Positions 33,865 to 44,225 of a DNA stretch of 64,000 nucleotides are shown piece after piece. Where the stretch lies: contig NW_012236519.1 in assembly GCF_000787575.1 (NCBI RefSeq), positions 702,256-766,255 on the forward strand, in the 5' to 3' direction. Under the pieces are notes generated by a model. It was not told where the DNA came from. It worked only from the letters and a program-made list of their open reading frames with translations, and searched no databases. Numbering within the stretch: the stretch's first letter is position 1; each line of letters begins with the position of its first letter. A program made the translations under genes and the position numbers. This stretch comes from Acytostelium subglobosum LB1. Lineage: Eukaryota; Evosea; Eumycetozoa; Acytosteliales; Acytosteliaceae.

Positions 33865-34397
33865 TTATCTATATAATGAATGACTCTACTTGAAAGAGAG
33901 AGAGTTGTCTCTTTCTGTCTGTCTGACTTTATGTCTATTTGATTATTAATTGGTGTTCTTACGAATGAATCACGAATGTACTGGATTCATCACACTTCTT
34001 GTAGAGACACATCAAAGTATGTCTGTCTCACATGTCTCATGTGATTGATTGATTGGGATGAGTAAGTCAGTGAGTGAGAGTGTGCTGAATGGTCAGTCGC
34101 CAATCATTCCATCGATCACACACACACACACTCACAGACTGATCAGTCACGTGAAGTGTCGACACTTCACACGTAAAGATGGGATGACATAGATATATAC
34201 TTCACATTGAATGAATGAATGAATGAGTGAATGAATGAATGAACAAGAAGTGATCTTCAATTAATTTCCTGGAGATGGAAAGCGAAAGGACACAAAGAAG
34301 TTGTGTCCCTCACTTTCAACACTTCAAAGTGTTATTACCTTCTTCTTCTTTCTAATCATCATTGTTGTTGTTATAATAGGTAGATAGATATATAGAC
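33865..34397. promoter_or_regulatory. Divergent intergenic region with inverted GTGTCGACAC-type element
   Basis: 533 bp between the Cys-rich gene (minus) and PRPP synthetase (plus), so it holds both promoters. It contains GA, CA and GAAT runs, and a near-palindrome GTGAAGTGTCGACACTTCAC at 34151-34170. That 20-bp perfect inverted repeat could be a binding site; no factor is known. Confidence 0.5.
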
Positions 34398-35526
34398 ATG
34401 TCAAACAATCATAATAGAAAGTTAGTTATATTAGCTGGAAATGCTCATCCTATATTGGCTGAGGAGATAGCGTCACATCTGGATCAGAATGTTGGCAAGG
34501 CATTGGTTGCCAAGTTTGCCAACAGTGAGACACAAGTCATCATCAATGAATCAGTCAGAGACGTTGACCTTTATATCATACAAGTATGCTTATTATGCAA
34601 TTCTAAAGGGATGGGTTCGGTTCGGTTCATTCGTTAACATCAATCATCCCATCCCATCAACTACTACAACTACAACTCAAGCCAACATGTAATCCATGTG
34701 TCAATGATTATCTTATGGAACTGTTGGTATTGGTCGATGGAGCAAAGCGTGCTTCAGCACATCGAGTTACTGCCGTTGTGCCATTCTTTGGTTACTCGCG
34801 TCAATCAAAGAAGGACAAGTCCAGGGCACCAATCACATGCAAGCTAGTCGCCAACATGATGGAGATGTCAGGAATAGACAGAGTGATTACAATTGATCTC
34901 CAGTACGTCATCATTCAATCATTCAATCAGATCAATCAACTAACATAACATGTAAATGTAGCTCGAGTCAGATTCAAGGATTCTTCAATATACCTGTGGA
35001 GAATGTATACACTGAACATCTGTTCACCAAGTATATCAAGAATCATATCGAACATCTTGGTCCATTCGTGATTGTGGCGCCAGGTGTAGGAGGAGTGAAG
35101 CGTGCCAAGACTATATCGGACAGATTGGAAGCGGACATTGCAATCATTCACAAGGCCAACATCAATTCATCCGACTCTGAGACCGTTCTGGTGGGCGAGG
35201 TCCAAGACAAGGTGGCCATCATCATCGATGATATTGCTGATACCTGTACAACACTGAACTCGGCCGCCGTTACACTGATTCGTCGCGGCGCCACCAAGGT
35301 CTTTGCGCTGGTGACACACGGAGTCTTTTCCAACAACGCCATCGACATCATCAATGAATGTCCAATCAGCGAGCTGGTCATCACTGATTCCATACCCAAC
35401 CAGCACAACAAGTTCAAGTGTCCCAAGCTGAAGATCATCTCCATCGCCTCTGTGATGGCCGAGACAATCAGACGTGTACATAACGGTGAGTCTGTTACGC
35501 ACGTCTCTAGACATGTACATGAATGA
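34398..35526 (+). CDS. Ribose-phosphate pyrophosphokinase (PRPP synthetase)
   Basis: Makes PRPP from ribose 5-phosphate and ATP for purine, pyrimidine, NAD and histidine pathways; cytosolic. Exons 34398-34583, 34682-34902 and 34962-35526 (972 nt, 323 residues; human PRPS1 has 318). The N-terminal half has [22 protein letters not shown] and the ATP/regulatory segments [28 protein letters not shown]. After the second intron come [17 protein letters not shown] and the PRPP loop [12 protein letters not shown] (usual VDDMADTCGT). It ends [18 protein letters not shown], where animal enzymes read RTHNGESVSYLFSHVP. Both introns have GTATGC/GTACGT donors. Complete and probably active. Confidence 0.96.
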
Positions 35527-35700
35527 TTGATTGATTGATGACCATTCATACGTCACCTGACTATCAGCTGACATCTACTGTATAATATATATCTATCTCT
35601 ATCTAGCAACTTGTGTGTAGTAGTTTATTATTAATATCGCATGGTTTGTCGTTGGGTAGATTGATTGATTGAATGAATGAGTTGATCGATCGATCGCACT

Positions 35701-36283
35701 TTAGAATCTAGTCCTAATGCTTGTGATTGGCCTGTTGTATGCAGAGATAATGTCGACCTCTGTCATCTCACTCTCTGGTGAACGGTCGAGCTTGTTACCA
35801 ATCAAACACAACTCCTTCAGCTTCTCCTCAACCTGTTGCTCCGACATATTTGTGACTACTCTATTCTCCTCCTGTCCCCAGTCTATGTATATATGATTGA
35901 TTGATTGATTGATTGTTAGTCTCTGCTTCTTGATGTATATATATGAATCATCGATGACCTACCATATCTAGCATAGATCACTGGCTCGATGCCATGAGTC
36001 TCGCGGATCATCAATGGGAGTCTTGGGTTCAGTCTCTTCAAGTCTGCGTAGTTCTTGGTGATGAAGTTTCTGTTTATGCGTGTACATTGTATGTTAACAA
36101 CCTGATTGATTGTTTGATTGACATCGCCAAGCTAATAAACGTTCATCATCATCATCATAGTCGTCATCATTATAGTCTTCGAATGAATGATCATTACCTA
36201 AGTCCATCACTGCTTTGATTAGTCTGACAGAAGCAGATTCTAACCTCTTGAAGATTATGTGACAGCAATGCCCTCCACGACAT
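35701..36283 (-). CDS. ndufa2: NADH dehydrogenase subunit NDUFA2 (B8), thioredoxin-like
   Basis: Accessory subunit of mitochondrial complex I in the matrix arm. Three exons: 36283-36198, 36069-35963 and 35882-35701 (375 nt, 124 residues), too short individually to be obvious. The protein starts MSWRALLSHNLQEVRICFCQ, matches the B8 pattern EIRIHLCQ..., then NFITKNYADLKRLNPRLPLMIRET and VIYARYDWGQEENRVVTNMSEQQVEEKLKEL, which corresponds to the end of the ~99-residue animal subunit. A C-terminal extension of about 30 residues follows (CLIGNKLDRSPESEMTEVD...ITSIRTRF). The exon phases agree (2, 1). Sequence similarity is clear though read by eye only. Confidence 0.88.
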
Positions 36284-36476
36284 GTTATATATAAATTATA
36301 TCTGTATGTTATTAATGACAATGACAAACTTATCACATTCGGGTCCAAAAGAGGACTCAGGCGGTCACTCTCACTTCGATTCTCTTTTTTGCTGAACACC
36401 CCCTGACACGACCCATCATTCATTCGTCAATCAATCACAAGTCAATCACTGATTACAACAATGGTTTATTATAACT

Positions 36477-37460
36477 TTAAAGTAGTCTTGGCTTGAGATG
36501 TCCAGTGCTGATCAAGTACTCGACTGTCTCCTTGAGTGTAACATCTAGATCAATGTAGAGTCTGCCAATGCTGATTGGTGTGATCGACTTGACTTCGTAG
36601 TTGAATAGTGCAGAGTTGGGAGTGATTGGCTTATGCTCAGTGGTATGATCATGGAAGTCGTACTGAGGGAACAGTTGCTTGGCACGCTCAGCAAGGTCAA
36701 CAACAGACATCACTCGGTTGCTAACAAGTTTACGTTGACGATTGTGATTCTCGGTCGATGTGAGCACAACCATGTGAGTGTCGACAACATCGCGCAGGTC
36801 GACTACACCCATGTATCCATTGCCAATGTCGCCACGAAGTGCATTGGCAAACAACTCGACACTGGAGTTGAGGTGGCTGGCGAGACCGGCGCCAAGGACA
36901 AATGAAGGGCTGACGATGATCATCTGGAAGTGGCTCGGTCTGAACTCGACGGCAGCCTTCTCAGCCAGGTACTTGGAGTATGGGTATGGGTTGGAGATGT
37001 TGGTCGACTCGTTCCAGTCGTCCTCGGTGTAGACCGCCTTCTTCTTGGCCAGGTCGACAACGGCCACCACGGACGAGGTGATGATAACTTTCTTGATGGA
37101 GGGCACCTTGTCAGCAGCCTCGAGTACGCGGAGGTTTCCATTGATGGCGGCGTCAACAATGGTCTTTTGTGGATCGGGTGCAGTGTAGAGGAATGGCGAG
37201 GCAACATGAAGTACATGGTCGGCACCCTGGAAGATGGTGGCATAGTCAGCGGTCTCCAAGTCACCATCCTCGAATGAAAGATGTTCATTGGCACCCTTCA
37301 ACTCTGTCAAATGTCTCAACTTGTCCTTATTTGACTTATCTCTAACTATTGCCACAACCTTATAAGTACCCTTAAGTAACAACTGTTGAATGATGGCACT
37401 TGCAATGTATCCAGTTGCTCCTGTCACTACGACCTTTTCAATTTGTTGTGTAGATATCAT
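36477..37460 (-). CDS. Extended SDR reductase (dihydroflavonol reductase-like)
   Basis: 327 residues, single exon. NAD(P)-dependent extended short-chain reductase. The Rossmann start is VVVTGATGYIASAIIQQLL, the cofactor-binding acidic/basic switch is VAIVRDKSN, and the catalytic pair is YPYSKYLAEK with the upstream Ser in IITSSVVAVV. The overall pattern (HVASPFLY, ISPSFVLG-like IVSPSFVLGAG, VDLRDVVDTHM) matches the cinnamoyl-CoA/dihydroflavonol reductase group, which in amoebae reduces unknown ketones or aldehydes (often called methylglyoxal or aldehyde reductases in fungi). The last four residues of the SDR motif are intact, so activity is likely. Substrate unknown. Confidence 0.93.
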   Translation of the reverse strand: MISTQQIEKVVVTGATGYIASAIIQQLLLKGTYKVVAIVRDKSNKDKLRHLTELKGANEHLSFEDGDLETADYATIFQGADHVLHVASPFLYTAPDPQKTIVDAAINGNLRVLEAADKVPSIKKVIITSSVVAVVDLAKKKAVYTEDDWNESTNISNPYPYSKYLAEKAAVEFRPSHFQMIIVSPSFVLGAGLASHLNSSVELFANALRGDIGNGYMGVVDLRDVVDTHMVVLTSTENHNRQRKLVSNRVMSVVDLAERAKQLFPQYDFHDHTTEHKPITPNSALFNYEVKSITPISIGRLYIDLDVTLKETVEYLISTGHLKPRLL

Positions 37461-38232
37461 TTTTCTATTTAATATGTTTAATTGTATCTGAAGTATATAT
37501 GTTGATGTATTAATTAATAATACAGATAGATAGACACTGTCTATCTATTTATATTCATCCCTTACTCTCTATCTCAAGATGGAGAGATATTTATGAAACA
37601 AAGAGGGAACCACATTCCCCTGTGTTCTCCTTGTTCTCGACGGCGAGTTGTGGGTTGATCTTCTGAAAGTTGGTCGTGGGGGAATCAATCGATTGATTCG
37701 AACAGAATGAAAGGGTGTTTAGGGGGTGACATGTCATATGAGTATGTTCAATCAATTATTGTTGCTAATACAACAAGACAAGAGGACTCTTCTAGTACGC
37801 CTCATAACTATTACATCTCTAGAGCACTTATCATCATCATCATTAAAGTTTGCTCAACGAACATACACTTTATTCATTGATCTGTACTTGTAGATTCAAG
37901 CTCTAGAAATATTTATCAGCCAGGCATTGAGCATGGAAAGGATGAATGAGATACTTAAGAGATCAATCAATGTTACATTAAAATGAGTAACGTTCAACTT
38001 TATGATCATCTGTTTGTAGTTTGACCATTCATGGATGATGTTGTCTTCCCAATAATATTAAATGGTTCCACGCAAAGTTGGTCCGAACGAGTAACTTGGC
38101 AATGACGCATATCGTTAAGGTAATTAATTACCCAAGCTATCCACTCTGTTGTTGGTTCTAAATAATCATAACAATCAGTCTATCAACCATTCAATCAATC
38201 AAAATATATATATATAATAAGAAAATAGGACA
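37461..38232. other. Intergenic, no gene seen
   Basis: 772 bp between two divergent starts (SDR reductase minus, secreted Cys-rich protein plus), so both promoters lie here. It is AT-rich near both ends, with a TATATATA tract at 38205-38217 just before the secreted-protein gene. A GC-richer stretch at 37570-37720 shows no ORF of note and no RNA gene that I recognise. Confidence 0.6.
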
Positions 38233-38548
38233 ATGAATCAGAAATCTGAACATAATAATCATATCAATTATACTTGTTCTCAGTGTAGTCAATGCACAGG
38301 ATGATAATGTTGGAGACTATTGTATGATCTGTGTCAAGGATAGGCAGAGAACATGCTGTGGAATGAAAATGGCCTGTGAAGATGGAAAGATTATCATGCT
38401 GAACAATGTCAAGCGCTGCAAGACCGACAAGAAGGAAATCAACTGTGGCGAATGTGACAAGAGTGACAGCAAGAATGGTTACTTCAAAACTGTACACTGC
38501 GGCTGCCAGAACTCCTGGGGTTGCAGCCAACTATCTTTCTGTAACTGA
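38233..38548 (+). CDS. Small secreted cysteine-rich protein, probable one-base frameshift
   Basis: The mature part is clear: CMICVKDRQRTCCGMKMAC ... INCGECDKSDS ... CGCQNSWGCSQLSFCN, about 85 residues with over a dozen cysteines. Upstream in the same frame is an ideal signal peptide (NIIIISIILVLSVVNAQDD), but it lacks an ATG. The ATG at 38233 (MNQ...) is one base out of frame; one surplus A in the run 38242-38244 would join them. I infer an assembly error, or otherwise a decayed start. Cysteine-knot-type secreted peptides are common in dictyostelids as matrix, spore-coat or defence proteins; I cannot choose among these. TATA-like tracts precede it. Confidence 0.65.
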
Positions 38549-38679
38549 TCAATCAATCAATCTTTTCAAGTCAATCAAACACATCAACAATTAGGTTATA
38601 ATAAAAGTAGTTGTTTGTAGACATGGCATGCTAGCAATCAACATTTATTGGATTAGGATCAGAGGTCAAACAGTATGGC

Positions 38680-39185
38680 GGCAGTCTAGATGGAGACATA
38701 GGTTCGTGGTAACATAGTCAAACACCATGGCGGCAACAGGTCAACATCACGGCGGCAGAGGTCAGCATCACGGCGGCAACAGGTCAACATCACGGCGGCA
38801 AATGTCGGCATTGTGGCAGTCTAGCTGGTGCAGAGGTTCGTGGCAGGATGAGAGACAAAGGCTCTTGGAGACAGAGGTCAGAGACAGCTCGGCGGCACGA
38901 CAGCAGAGGTCAGCATGGCGGCAGAGGTCAAGACGGCGGCAGCGGTCTGACAGCATGGCGGCAGAGGTCAACACGGCGTCGCGGTCAGACAGCTCGGCGG
39001 CACGACAGCAGAGGTCAGCATGGCGGCAGAGGTCATCTTGGCGGCAGAGGTCAGACAGCATGGCGGCAGAGGTTCGCGGTCAGTCAGCGTGGCGGCAGAG
39101 ATCAGCAGCAATGCGGGAGTGGTTAGACAGCAAGGCGACAGGACCGCAGAGGTCAACAGCACGGCGCACTTCTGTGAGCTCAAGG
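38680..39185. repeat. GC-rich minisatellite, array 1 (GGCGGCAGAGGTCAGCAT type)
   Basis: Degenerate tandem units of about 18-24 bp around GGCGGCAGAGGTCA, with CATCACGGCGGCAACAGGTC forms at the left. A higher-order repeat of 105 bp is visible: the block starting CAGCTCGGCGGCACGACAGC occurs at 38885 and again at 38990. The left edge (38676-38740) and 38867-38885 carry GGAGACAGAGGT, the signature of array 2. All frames here stay open, but the encoded Arg/Gln/Ser-rich peptide is a by-product of the repeat. It begins duplicated unit 1. Confidence 0.85.
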
Positions 39186-39749
39186 TAACAAAGGTTCAGG
39201 ACATGAGTATGTATGTGTATAAGTATAAGTAAGAGAGAGATAAGAATGAATGAATCAATGAGAGTGCTTCGTATTTATAGCTGTCTATGTCGCACCAGGA
39301 GTGTCACACGCACCATTCAACCAACCATCATTGACGGATTTTGAAACCCAGCCGTTGTCCATTCTGGTTACCTCGACAATTTCAAATTCAAATCCCCAAT
39401 AACAGACGCCACCACACACTCAAAGATGAAGTTCAAATGATCAAGCATGCAATGGAAGTTCATTCCAAACAGTGGGGGAAGATATTTATGTTGATCTTGA
39501 GAAACACAACTAACTACATTGCTTCATTCATTCATTGGTTCATTCGTACAACAACATCAGCATTTATAATATATATATATATATAATTAAACATTCAATA
39601 GCATTGTTGTGTTATGTAATGTAATGTAATGCAATGGGTACCCAAACAATGACATGACCGAATTGGACTGTATCCCAGAAGGTCATCCCATCCATCTATC
39701 ACACTTTTAATGTCAAGATGACAGAAGACGTTACCGCTCAACTAATCAA

Positions 39750-40760
39750 GTCTGCTATGCTGGTCTTCTCTGTGCTGTCTGATCTCGTTCTTCTTTGATG
39801 CAGGAGTAGCACTGACCCGTGACTATCGACAAATCGCCCAACCCATCATGCATGTGATCNGACCGACCAGATGGCTCTTTGGATCCAGTGACAATCTCGG
39901 TCACCATTCTCGACCAAGATACACGCAGCATGGCGAGGTCCCATCACCGAGGAGGTTTTCCACAATTCAGCGCCTAGTCCCACCTCAAAGGGCAAGAAGG
40001 CTGCCACATCCCCATGAACAGCAGCGTCCAAACATATGGCAGATCACAGTGGTCAACGAGTTGGATAGTGGGATGGGTATGGTCACTCTGTGCCATTCAT
40101 ACAGACAGCTCGATGGTGGTCGAGAGTCCTTCACCATCAATGAAACCTTAGGGCTTAAGGAGTCTGAACAACATTGTCAGGTTTGACAGCACCCACGACG
40201 GAGAGGAGGAGTCCGCCAACTTCCATAACCAATCAGTTGCAAGCATCAGGAATGTAAAGACAATCAATGGCGAGACATCGATTGGGAAAGCAACTCATCA
40301 CCAACATTGTTTCACACAGCTCATCTTGGACACTCTCATCTCATCACTCAACACCTTTGCGTCTCACCTCCCACATCAGCCCATTCACGATACTCTCGCT
40401 GTTGCCCGCCAAGCCCTTGGCACCACCAACCTCAAGATGCACAATCATCGTGGTGAGGACGCCATCGCAAAGGAGATAATCTCATGGCAGAATTGAACGC
40501 CCAGTGAAGTCACAGCAAGATCGAGCACATTCATCCTCATTGAGCCCAAAGACAGCGGCAGTCTGGCTATAACACAGATGCACGCCGCAGAGGCTTGCTG
40601 GAGCAGCGCATCACCAGCATCGGTGCACGAGTCCCAATCGACGTTCCTGAGAACAACCTCGACAAGTCTCAAACTCATTCGATAATCATCTCAACTCGAT
40701 CACCATACTCGACTCAATGATCACGTTATTGGGGCCATCACCTCTCGATGATGGTGTTTA
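39750..40760 (+). pseudogene. Decayed coding sequence of unit 1
   Basis: Several frames in turn look protein-like but are joined only by frameshifts: around 40046-40130 (WQITVVNELDSGMGMVTLCHS), 40164-40496 (SLNNIVRFDSTHDGEEESANF ... SWQN), and 40670-40758 (NSFDNHLNSITILDSMITLLG). An N is at 39860. The stretch 39880-39975 (GACAATCTCGGTCACC...CGACCAAGATACACGCAGC) corresponds to 45068-45140 in unit 2. I cannot name the ancestral protein, and do not see the Sac motifs that unit 2 keeps. Confidence 0.5.
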
Positions 40761-41014
40761 GTCTAAACTGATTGATGCAACCCTTTCAGCAAGGAGCCAT
40801 TCACTGCAGCTTCTACAACAGACTCATCATTCATTCATTCATTTATCAGAGTATTCTAGTTGGAACGATCGTTGGGCTCACTCAGCCTCATTCAAGGCTC
40901 ATCAACGTGAACTTCATTGGTGATGACACTGAGATGATACAAATTCAAATGGACCGTTAAATGGTCAATCTGTTAATTAAATATATTTAAATATTTAATT
41001 CAAAATGTGTGTTT

Positions 41015-41085
41015 ATAAGTGTGTGTGAGTGTGTGTGAGTGTGTGCCTCTTCTCACCCACTCACACACACTCTGTCATTGAGGTG
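41015..41085. repeat. TG/CA-rich tract of unit 1
   Basis: GTGTGTGTGAGTGTG followed by CACTCACACACACTCTGTCATTG, which can fold back on itself. The same element, expanded by further TG copies, occurs at 46511-46604 in unit 2, immediately before the conserved AATGTCCTTGGACAAGTG. Confidence 0.75.
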
Positions 41086-41414
41086 AATGTCCTTGGACAA
41101 GTGGGCATTGACATCACTCATTACCTTATCACCTAATTNCATGTATGTACACATATATAACATTATTANAATGTTACTATTATACTATCATCATTCAAAT
41201 TCATAATACTAACCTTGATTCTTTCTCTCACTCTCTCCAACGATCTTATTCATCAATCAATCAATCAATATCAATCAATCAATTATTATTATTATTTATA
41301 GACTCTCTACTTCGGCTTTTGCCAAACTATTATCTCACAACAATAATATCACTTTAAACAGTGTTTTCCAACACTACTACGACTTCTTCAACTCGATTTA
41401 TTATTATTCTTACA

Positions 41415-41885
41415 ATGCAATTTAATTATATTCAATCACTCTATCCACCAGCCAAGCCCCTTAGACTGTTGTTTGACCCGACAGTTCCCAAGACCTTGCT
41501 TCTGGCCACCGAAAAAGGCACGATCATCAGGAAGTTCAAGGTCTTCATTGACATTGGCGCGACACTTCTCATACTCCCATATGTCAAACCAATCAGACCA
41601 CTGTTCGACAACAGGCGACCAAAGATTTTATTTGGAAAGGATCAAGATGGAGTCAATTTCTCACGCAGGGTTCCTCTTGATGTCGCATTTGTCATTGCGA
41701 ATACTGTCCCATACGCTCCTCTCAACCAGGAGAATAGTAATGTCCAACTCATTCACTGTAACTGTCTCAGGATATTACGATCGTTACCTGTCTACCCCAG
41801 AAGGCAACCAGTATCCACCCCAAATCAAATGGGACCAAATCGTATGTTTACATCAAATGAACTCATTCATTCAATGATTGAGTGA
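41415..41885 (+). CDS. Unknown small protein of the duplicated unit, copy 1
   Basis: Reading from MQFNYIQSLYPPAKPLRLLFD, 156 codons, stopping at 41885. An in-frame region lies upstream to 41361. Conserved with copy 2 in PPAKPLRLL, then KPIRPLFDNRRPKILFGKDQDGVNFSRRVPL. After VANTVPYAPLNQE the protein looks random and the match to copy 2 moves to another frame, so the natural C-terminus is uncertain; the shared region continues to about 42200. I do not recognise the family. The upstream 41100-41400 includes AT-rich, CAATCAAT-rich sequence also found in copy 2 and suited to be its promoter. It may be the only surviving gene of the unit. Confidence 0.4.
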   Translation: MQFNYIQSLYPPAKPLRLLFDPTVPKTLLLATEKGTIIRKFKVFIDIGATLLILPYVKPIRPLFDNRRPKILFGKDQDGVNFSRRVPLDVAFVIANTVPYAPLNQENSNVQLIHCNCLRILRSLPVYPRRQPVSTPNQMGPNRMFTSNELIHSMIE

Positions 41886-42205
41886 TGTCTTCCAGTCTGC
41901 TGTAAAACCAAGTACTAACCATCCTCGTCCATGTCCTTTTCACCCAAGACAATGAAATCAATCAACAACATTCCGACCTCGGACCCAGACCTGGAGACCA
42001 ACTTTATCCAACATTACCATCCAGTCATCCAGTCACCCAAGCAGACATTGGCCACCACCAACTACCTAGATACCAATATCCACCATCACCAGATTATGAG
42101 GTGGATGAGCCTGTGTTCTCTCCTCCGGTCCCTCTCCTTTTCAATTAGTTATTCACCTATTTATATCTTGCCGTCGATCAAGCAGATGAGTGATGGGTAA
42201 AACCC

Positions 42206-42889
42206 AAATATCTCTCGGCTGGCGATTGAAACCAATCAACCACCAACAACCAACAACAACAACAACAACAATATCAAAGTCGAGTTACCAACCCACCAAT
42301 CAGTGGTCCTACATCCATCACCTGAACCCAGATGACACAGTGGAGACGTTGTGATTCATTCACACGATGACCTGTCGTTGCGAGGTCCATTCCCTCCAAG
42401 TCATCCAGTGCCGTGCCAGTGCCGTGCCAGACCGAGTGCCATTCCGCCGAGCCAAGCCAGGCCAAACCGAGGTGGACCTTTCCAGGACCGAATACTACTA
42501 ACATTTCCTCCCATCACCATTTGGCCATCTCCGCAAGGAGGTGGCCGTGGCCCATCATGCAAGAGGGATGGGTCGGCCTGTCATGCAAGAGGGACGGGTG
42601 GGCCCATCATGTAAGAGGGGTGGGCACGGCCTGGGGACTACACCTGTCGCTATTAGACTTTAGGCACGTCGAGACAGGTATGGCAGCAACTTTGTTGACT
42701 TTGAGAGTTTCTTCTCATTGTCACAAGTGCTGCCTTTATTTTTTTTTAAAGCCGTTGGGCAGCAACCGTGCCCAGGCGACATCATTGAGTTGTACTTTTC
42801 CAATTGTTGTTATACTCCTTCCAAGTCACACTTGTACAACTCCTGTCTTCATCGTTTATTAATGCTTTGATTATGATCATTCCAGTTGG
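42206..42889. other. Spacer between duplication units
   Basis: 684 bp without a supported gene. It has a CAACAACAA run at 42251-42271, a GCC-rich segment with direct repeats GTGCCGTGCCA at 42409-42430, and three 24-28 bp tandem copies of (C)ATCATGCAAGAGGGATGGG at 42552-42625. An almost pure T run is at 42740-42750. Open frames in the GC-rich part have no features of a protein. Confidence 0.6.
42552..42628. repeat. Three tandem copies of an ATCATGCAAGAGGG element
   Basis: Copies start near 42553 (ATCATGCAAGAGGGATGGG), 42580 (GTCATGCAAGAGGGACGGG) and 42606 (ATCATGTAAGAGGGGTGGG), spacing about 26-27 bp. Located in the spacer between the two duplication units. Confidence 0.8.
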
Positions 42890-44225
42890 AAACACTCGTC
42901 AACTTGGCAGGATGGCTGTGGTCTGTCAATGATCTGATGGCAACATTGCGGTGCGCTTGTCAGCGTGGCGTCTTTCTAGTTGGAGACAGAGGTTCTGGAC
43001 TGTGGTCAACTCGAGATGGACAACTTGGCAGCATGGCGGCGCACTTGTCATCGCGGCTGTCTGTCTGGTTGGAGTCAGAGGTTGTCGACGATGGCATGGA
43101 GGCGGGTCAACGTGGCAGTCTAGTTGGAGTCAGAGGTTCTGGGCTGTGGTCAACGTGGCTGGCAACACGGCGACGGACCACAGAGGATCATGGACTCGGT
43201 GCAGAATGGGAGGCCGTGGTCATTCAGGACATCATCAGTCTAGCAGAGACAGAGGTTCTGGACAACTTGGCAACATGGTGGACGACTGTACAGATGGAGA
43301 TAGAGGTTCGTGGCTGTGGTCAACGTGGGAGCACGCCGGCAGTCAGTCAAGTTGGAGACATTGGTTCATGATCAACGTGTCTGGCAACACGGCGGACGTC
43401 TGTCCTGTTGGAGACAGTGGTTCTGGACTGTGGTCAACATGGCCGTGGTCAACATGGATGGCAACACGGCGACCGTCAGTCAAGATTGAGGAGGTCTCGT
43501 CGCAGAGGAAGGGCACCGACAGGGTCATGGCTGTGGTCAACGTGGAAGCGGCGGCAGTCAAGTTGGAGACAGAGGTTCTAGGCTGTCAAATACATGGCAG
43601 CACGATGGACGTAGAGGTTGGGTAGGGTGGGCTCTGACTTGGACAAAGGCTGTGGACAGCTGGCATGGACAACTTGGCAGCATGGCGGCGCGCTTGTCAG
43701 CGTGGAAGTCCATCAGGTTGGAGACAGAGGTTCAGGGCTCAGGATACTCAAGGAAGCATGGCGGAGTCAAAATGGCGGCGTTTGTCTAGTTGGAGACAGA
43801 GGTTCATGGCTGTGGACAGCTCGCAGCGGTCAGCATGGCCTAGTCACAATGGCGGTGTCTGTCTAGTTGGAGACAGAGGTTAATGGACTCAGGGCAGCAT
43901 GATCAGGCAACATTGCGACCAGGGTCAGACAGCATGGCGGCAGAGGTCCACTCAGGGCATCAGCGGCAGTGGTTCATGGCTGTGGTCAACGTGGAAGCGG
44001 CGGCAGTCAAGTTGGAGACAGAGGTTCTAGGCTGTGGTCACTCAGGGCACATGGCGGCCGTCTATCTAGTTGGCGACAGAGGTTCATGGCTGTGGCAGCA
44101 CGGCGGACGTCTGTCAAGATGGTGACAAAGGTTCATGGCTGTGGTCAACGTGGCAGCACGGCGGCAGTCTATCAAGATGGTGACAGAGATTCTCATTACA
44201 ACGTGGCATCACGACTGACGTGATG
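42890..44225. repeat. GC-rich minisatellite, array 2 (TTGGAGACAGAGGTTC type)
   Basis: At least 13 copies of a core close to AGTTGGAGACAGAGGTTC (for example near 42978, 43122, 43563, 43716, 43788, 43866, 44009 and 44072), irregularly spaced by 50-150 bp and alternating with GGCTGTGGTCAACGTGG and CAGCATGGCGGC. The same words occur at the left edge of array 1, so the arrays share an origin. It is 2.6 times longer than array 1. Plus-strand frames stay open over long distances because stop codons are rare in the repeat. Confidence 0.85.

Larger units (their letters stand above)
38680..42205. repeat. Segmental duplication unit 1
   Basis: Order: array 1 minisatellite; an AT-rich stretch with CAAATTTCAAATTCAAAT-like and AACAGTGGGGGAA segments (39230-39500); decayed coding DNA (39750-40750); a block from ACAGACTCATCATTCATTCA to the TG-rich tract (40815-41100); and the ORF at 41415. 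Each block recurs in the same order in unit 2 (42890-47535). Examples of shared text: TCAAGGCTCATCAACGTGAAC at 40893 and 46379, CCACCAGCCAAGCCCCTT at 41446 and 47001, GATGAGTGATGGGTA near 42185 and 47517. Divergence and indels are considerable, so the duplication is not recent. Confidence 0.8.

Noticed and set aside
38727-39188. Plus-strand ORF rich in Arg/Gln/Ser across the first minisatellite (and minus-strand Asp/Leu/Arg ORFs there)
   Set aside because: All frames are open because the repeat lacks stop codons; the peptide simply mirrors the 18-24 bp units.
41545-41575. FIDIGAT/LMDIGVS in the two unit ORFs resembles the D-S/T-G-A of retroviral-type aspartic proteases
   Set aside because: The third position is Ile, not Ser/Thr, the flanking sequence does not fit a retropepsin, and no reverse transcriptase, integrase or long terminal repeats are visible nearby.
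42886-44223. Several long plus-strand ORFs in the second minisatellite (Gly/Asp/Val-rich)
   Set aside because: By-product of the TTGGAGACAGAGGTTC repeat; no start context, domain or splice pattern.
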